Shown here piece after piece: positions 5,799-5,880 of a stretch of 5,880 nucleotides of DNA (its first letter is position 1; each line of letters begins with the position of its first letter). The notes beneath the pieces were generated by a model, which was given only the letters and a program-made list of their open reading frames with translations, made no database searches and was not told the DNA's origin. The position numbers were made by a program, and so were the translations under genes. Location of the stretch: positions 1 to 5,880 of the forward strand of contig JANTGD010000241.1 of assembly GCA_024763135.1 (NCBI GenBank), in the 5' to 3' direction. This DNA is from Thiotrichales bacterium (lineage in GTDB: Bacteria > Pseudomonadota > Gammaproteobacteria > UWMA-0217).

Positions 5799-5880
5799 AA
5801 AACTCTCAGGTGAGTGCGAGACAAGGCAAAATCTGGAGAAAAAGCGCAGTTTACACGCAGTAAATGAGCATTTTGAGCCA
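5785..5880 (-). repeat. Partial family 2 palindromic repeat, inverted, running off the window
   Basis: These 96 bp match the reverse complement of 4754-4849 with about 5 differences. The outer end is TAGCAGGCTGTTGAAAAACT, corresponding to TAACAGGCGGTTGAAAAACG in the other copy. If it has the same length as the complete copy it should end near 50 bp beyond the window edge. It overlaps the 3' end of the permease gene and provides its stop codon. Together with 4705-4850 it frames the YkoF-like/permease pair as inverted repeats. Confidence 0.85.

Overview
The window looks like chromosome from a gammaproteobacterium of intermediate GC content. The SelD protein follows the E. coli/Pseudomonas pattern very closely. 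The other genes include a TonB-dependent outer-membrane receptor and a PnuC-family transporter, and intergenic DNA is rich in palindromic repeats. The genus cannot be fixed from the sequence alone. All genes I support are on the + strand.

Layout: (1) 1-118, upstream DNA with no gene I can support. (2) 119-1165, selD, selenophosphate synthase with catalytic cysteine. (3) 1166-1430, an intergenic region with an imperfect hairpin, a plausible sigma-70 promoter and a clear TPP (thiamine pyrophosphate) riboswitch. (4) 1431-3482, a TonB-dependent receptor whose start is set by a strong AGGAGG and a signal peptide. (5) 3483-4612, a class I SAM-dependent methyltransferase gene (3826-4464) bracketed by two 141-bp palindromic repeats in direct orientation. 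(6) 4705-4850, a complete palindromic repeat of a second family. (7) 4933-5798, a small YkoF-like thiamine-binding-type protein overlapping by 4 bp with a PnuC/PnuT-type permease. (8) 5785 to the window end, a partial inverted copy of the second repeat, which supplies the last codons and the stop of the permease gene.

How it fits together: the TPP riboswitch makes the receptor a strong candidate for thiamine (or thiamine precursor/phosphate) uptake across the outer membrane. The YkoF-like protein and the PnuT-type permease are the expected inner-membrane and cytosolic side of the same salvage route. Elsewhere, riboswitch-controlled receptor and pnuT genes are found together. Here about 1.45 kb separates them, made up of the methyltransferase unit and repeat elements. 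The most notable signal is this split thiamine locus: two cassettes, each framed by its own family of MITE-like palindromes, lie next to each other. No thiamine kinase or pyrophosphokinase gene is visible; one could lie beyond the right edge. selD appears unrelated in function to the thiamine genes.
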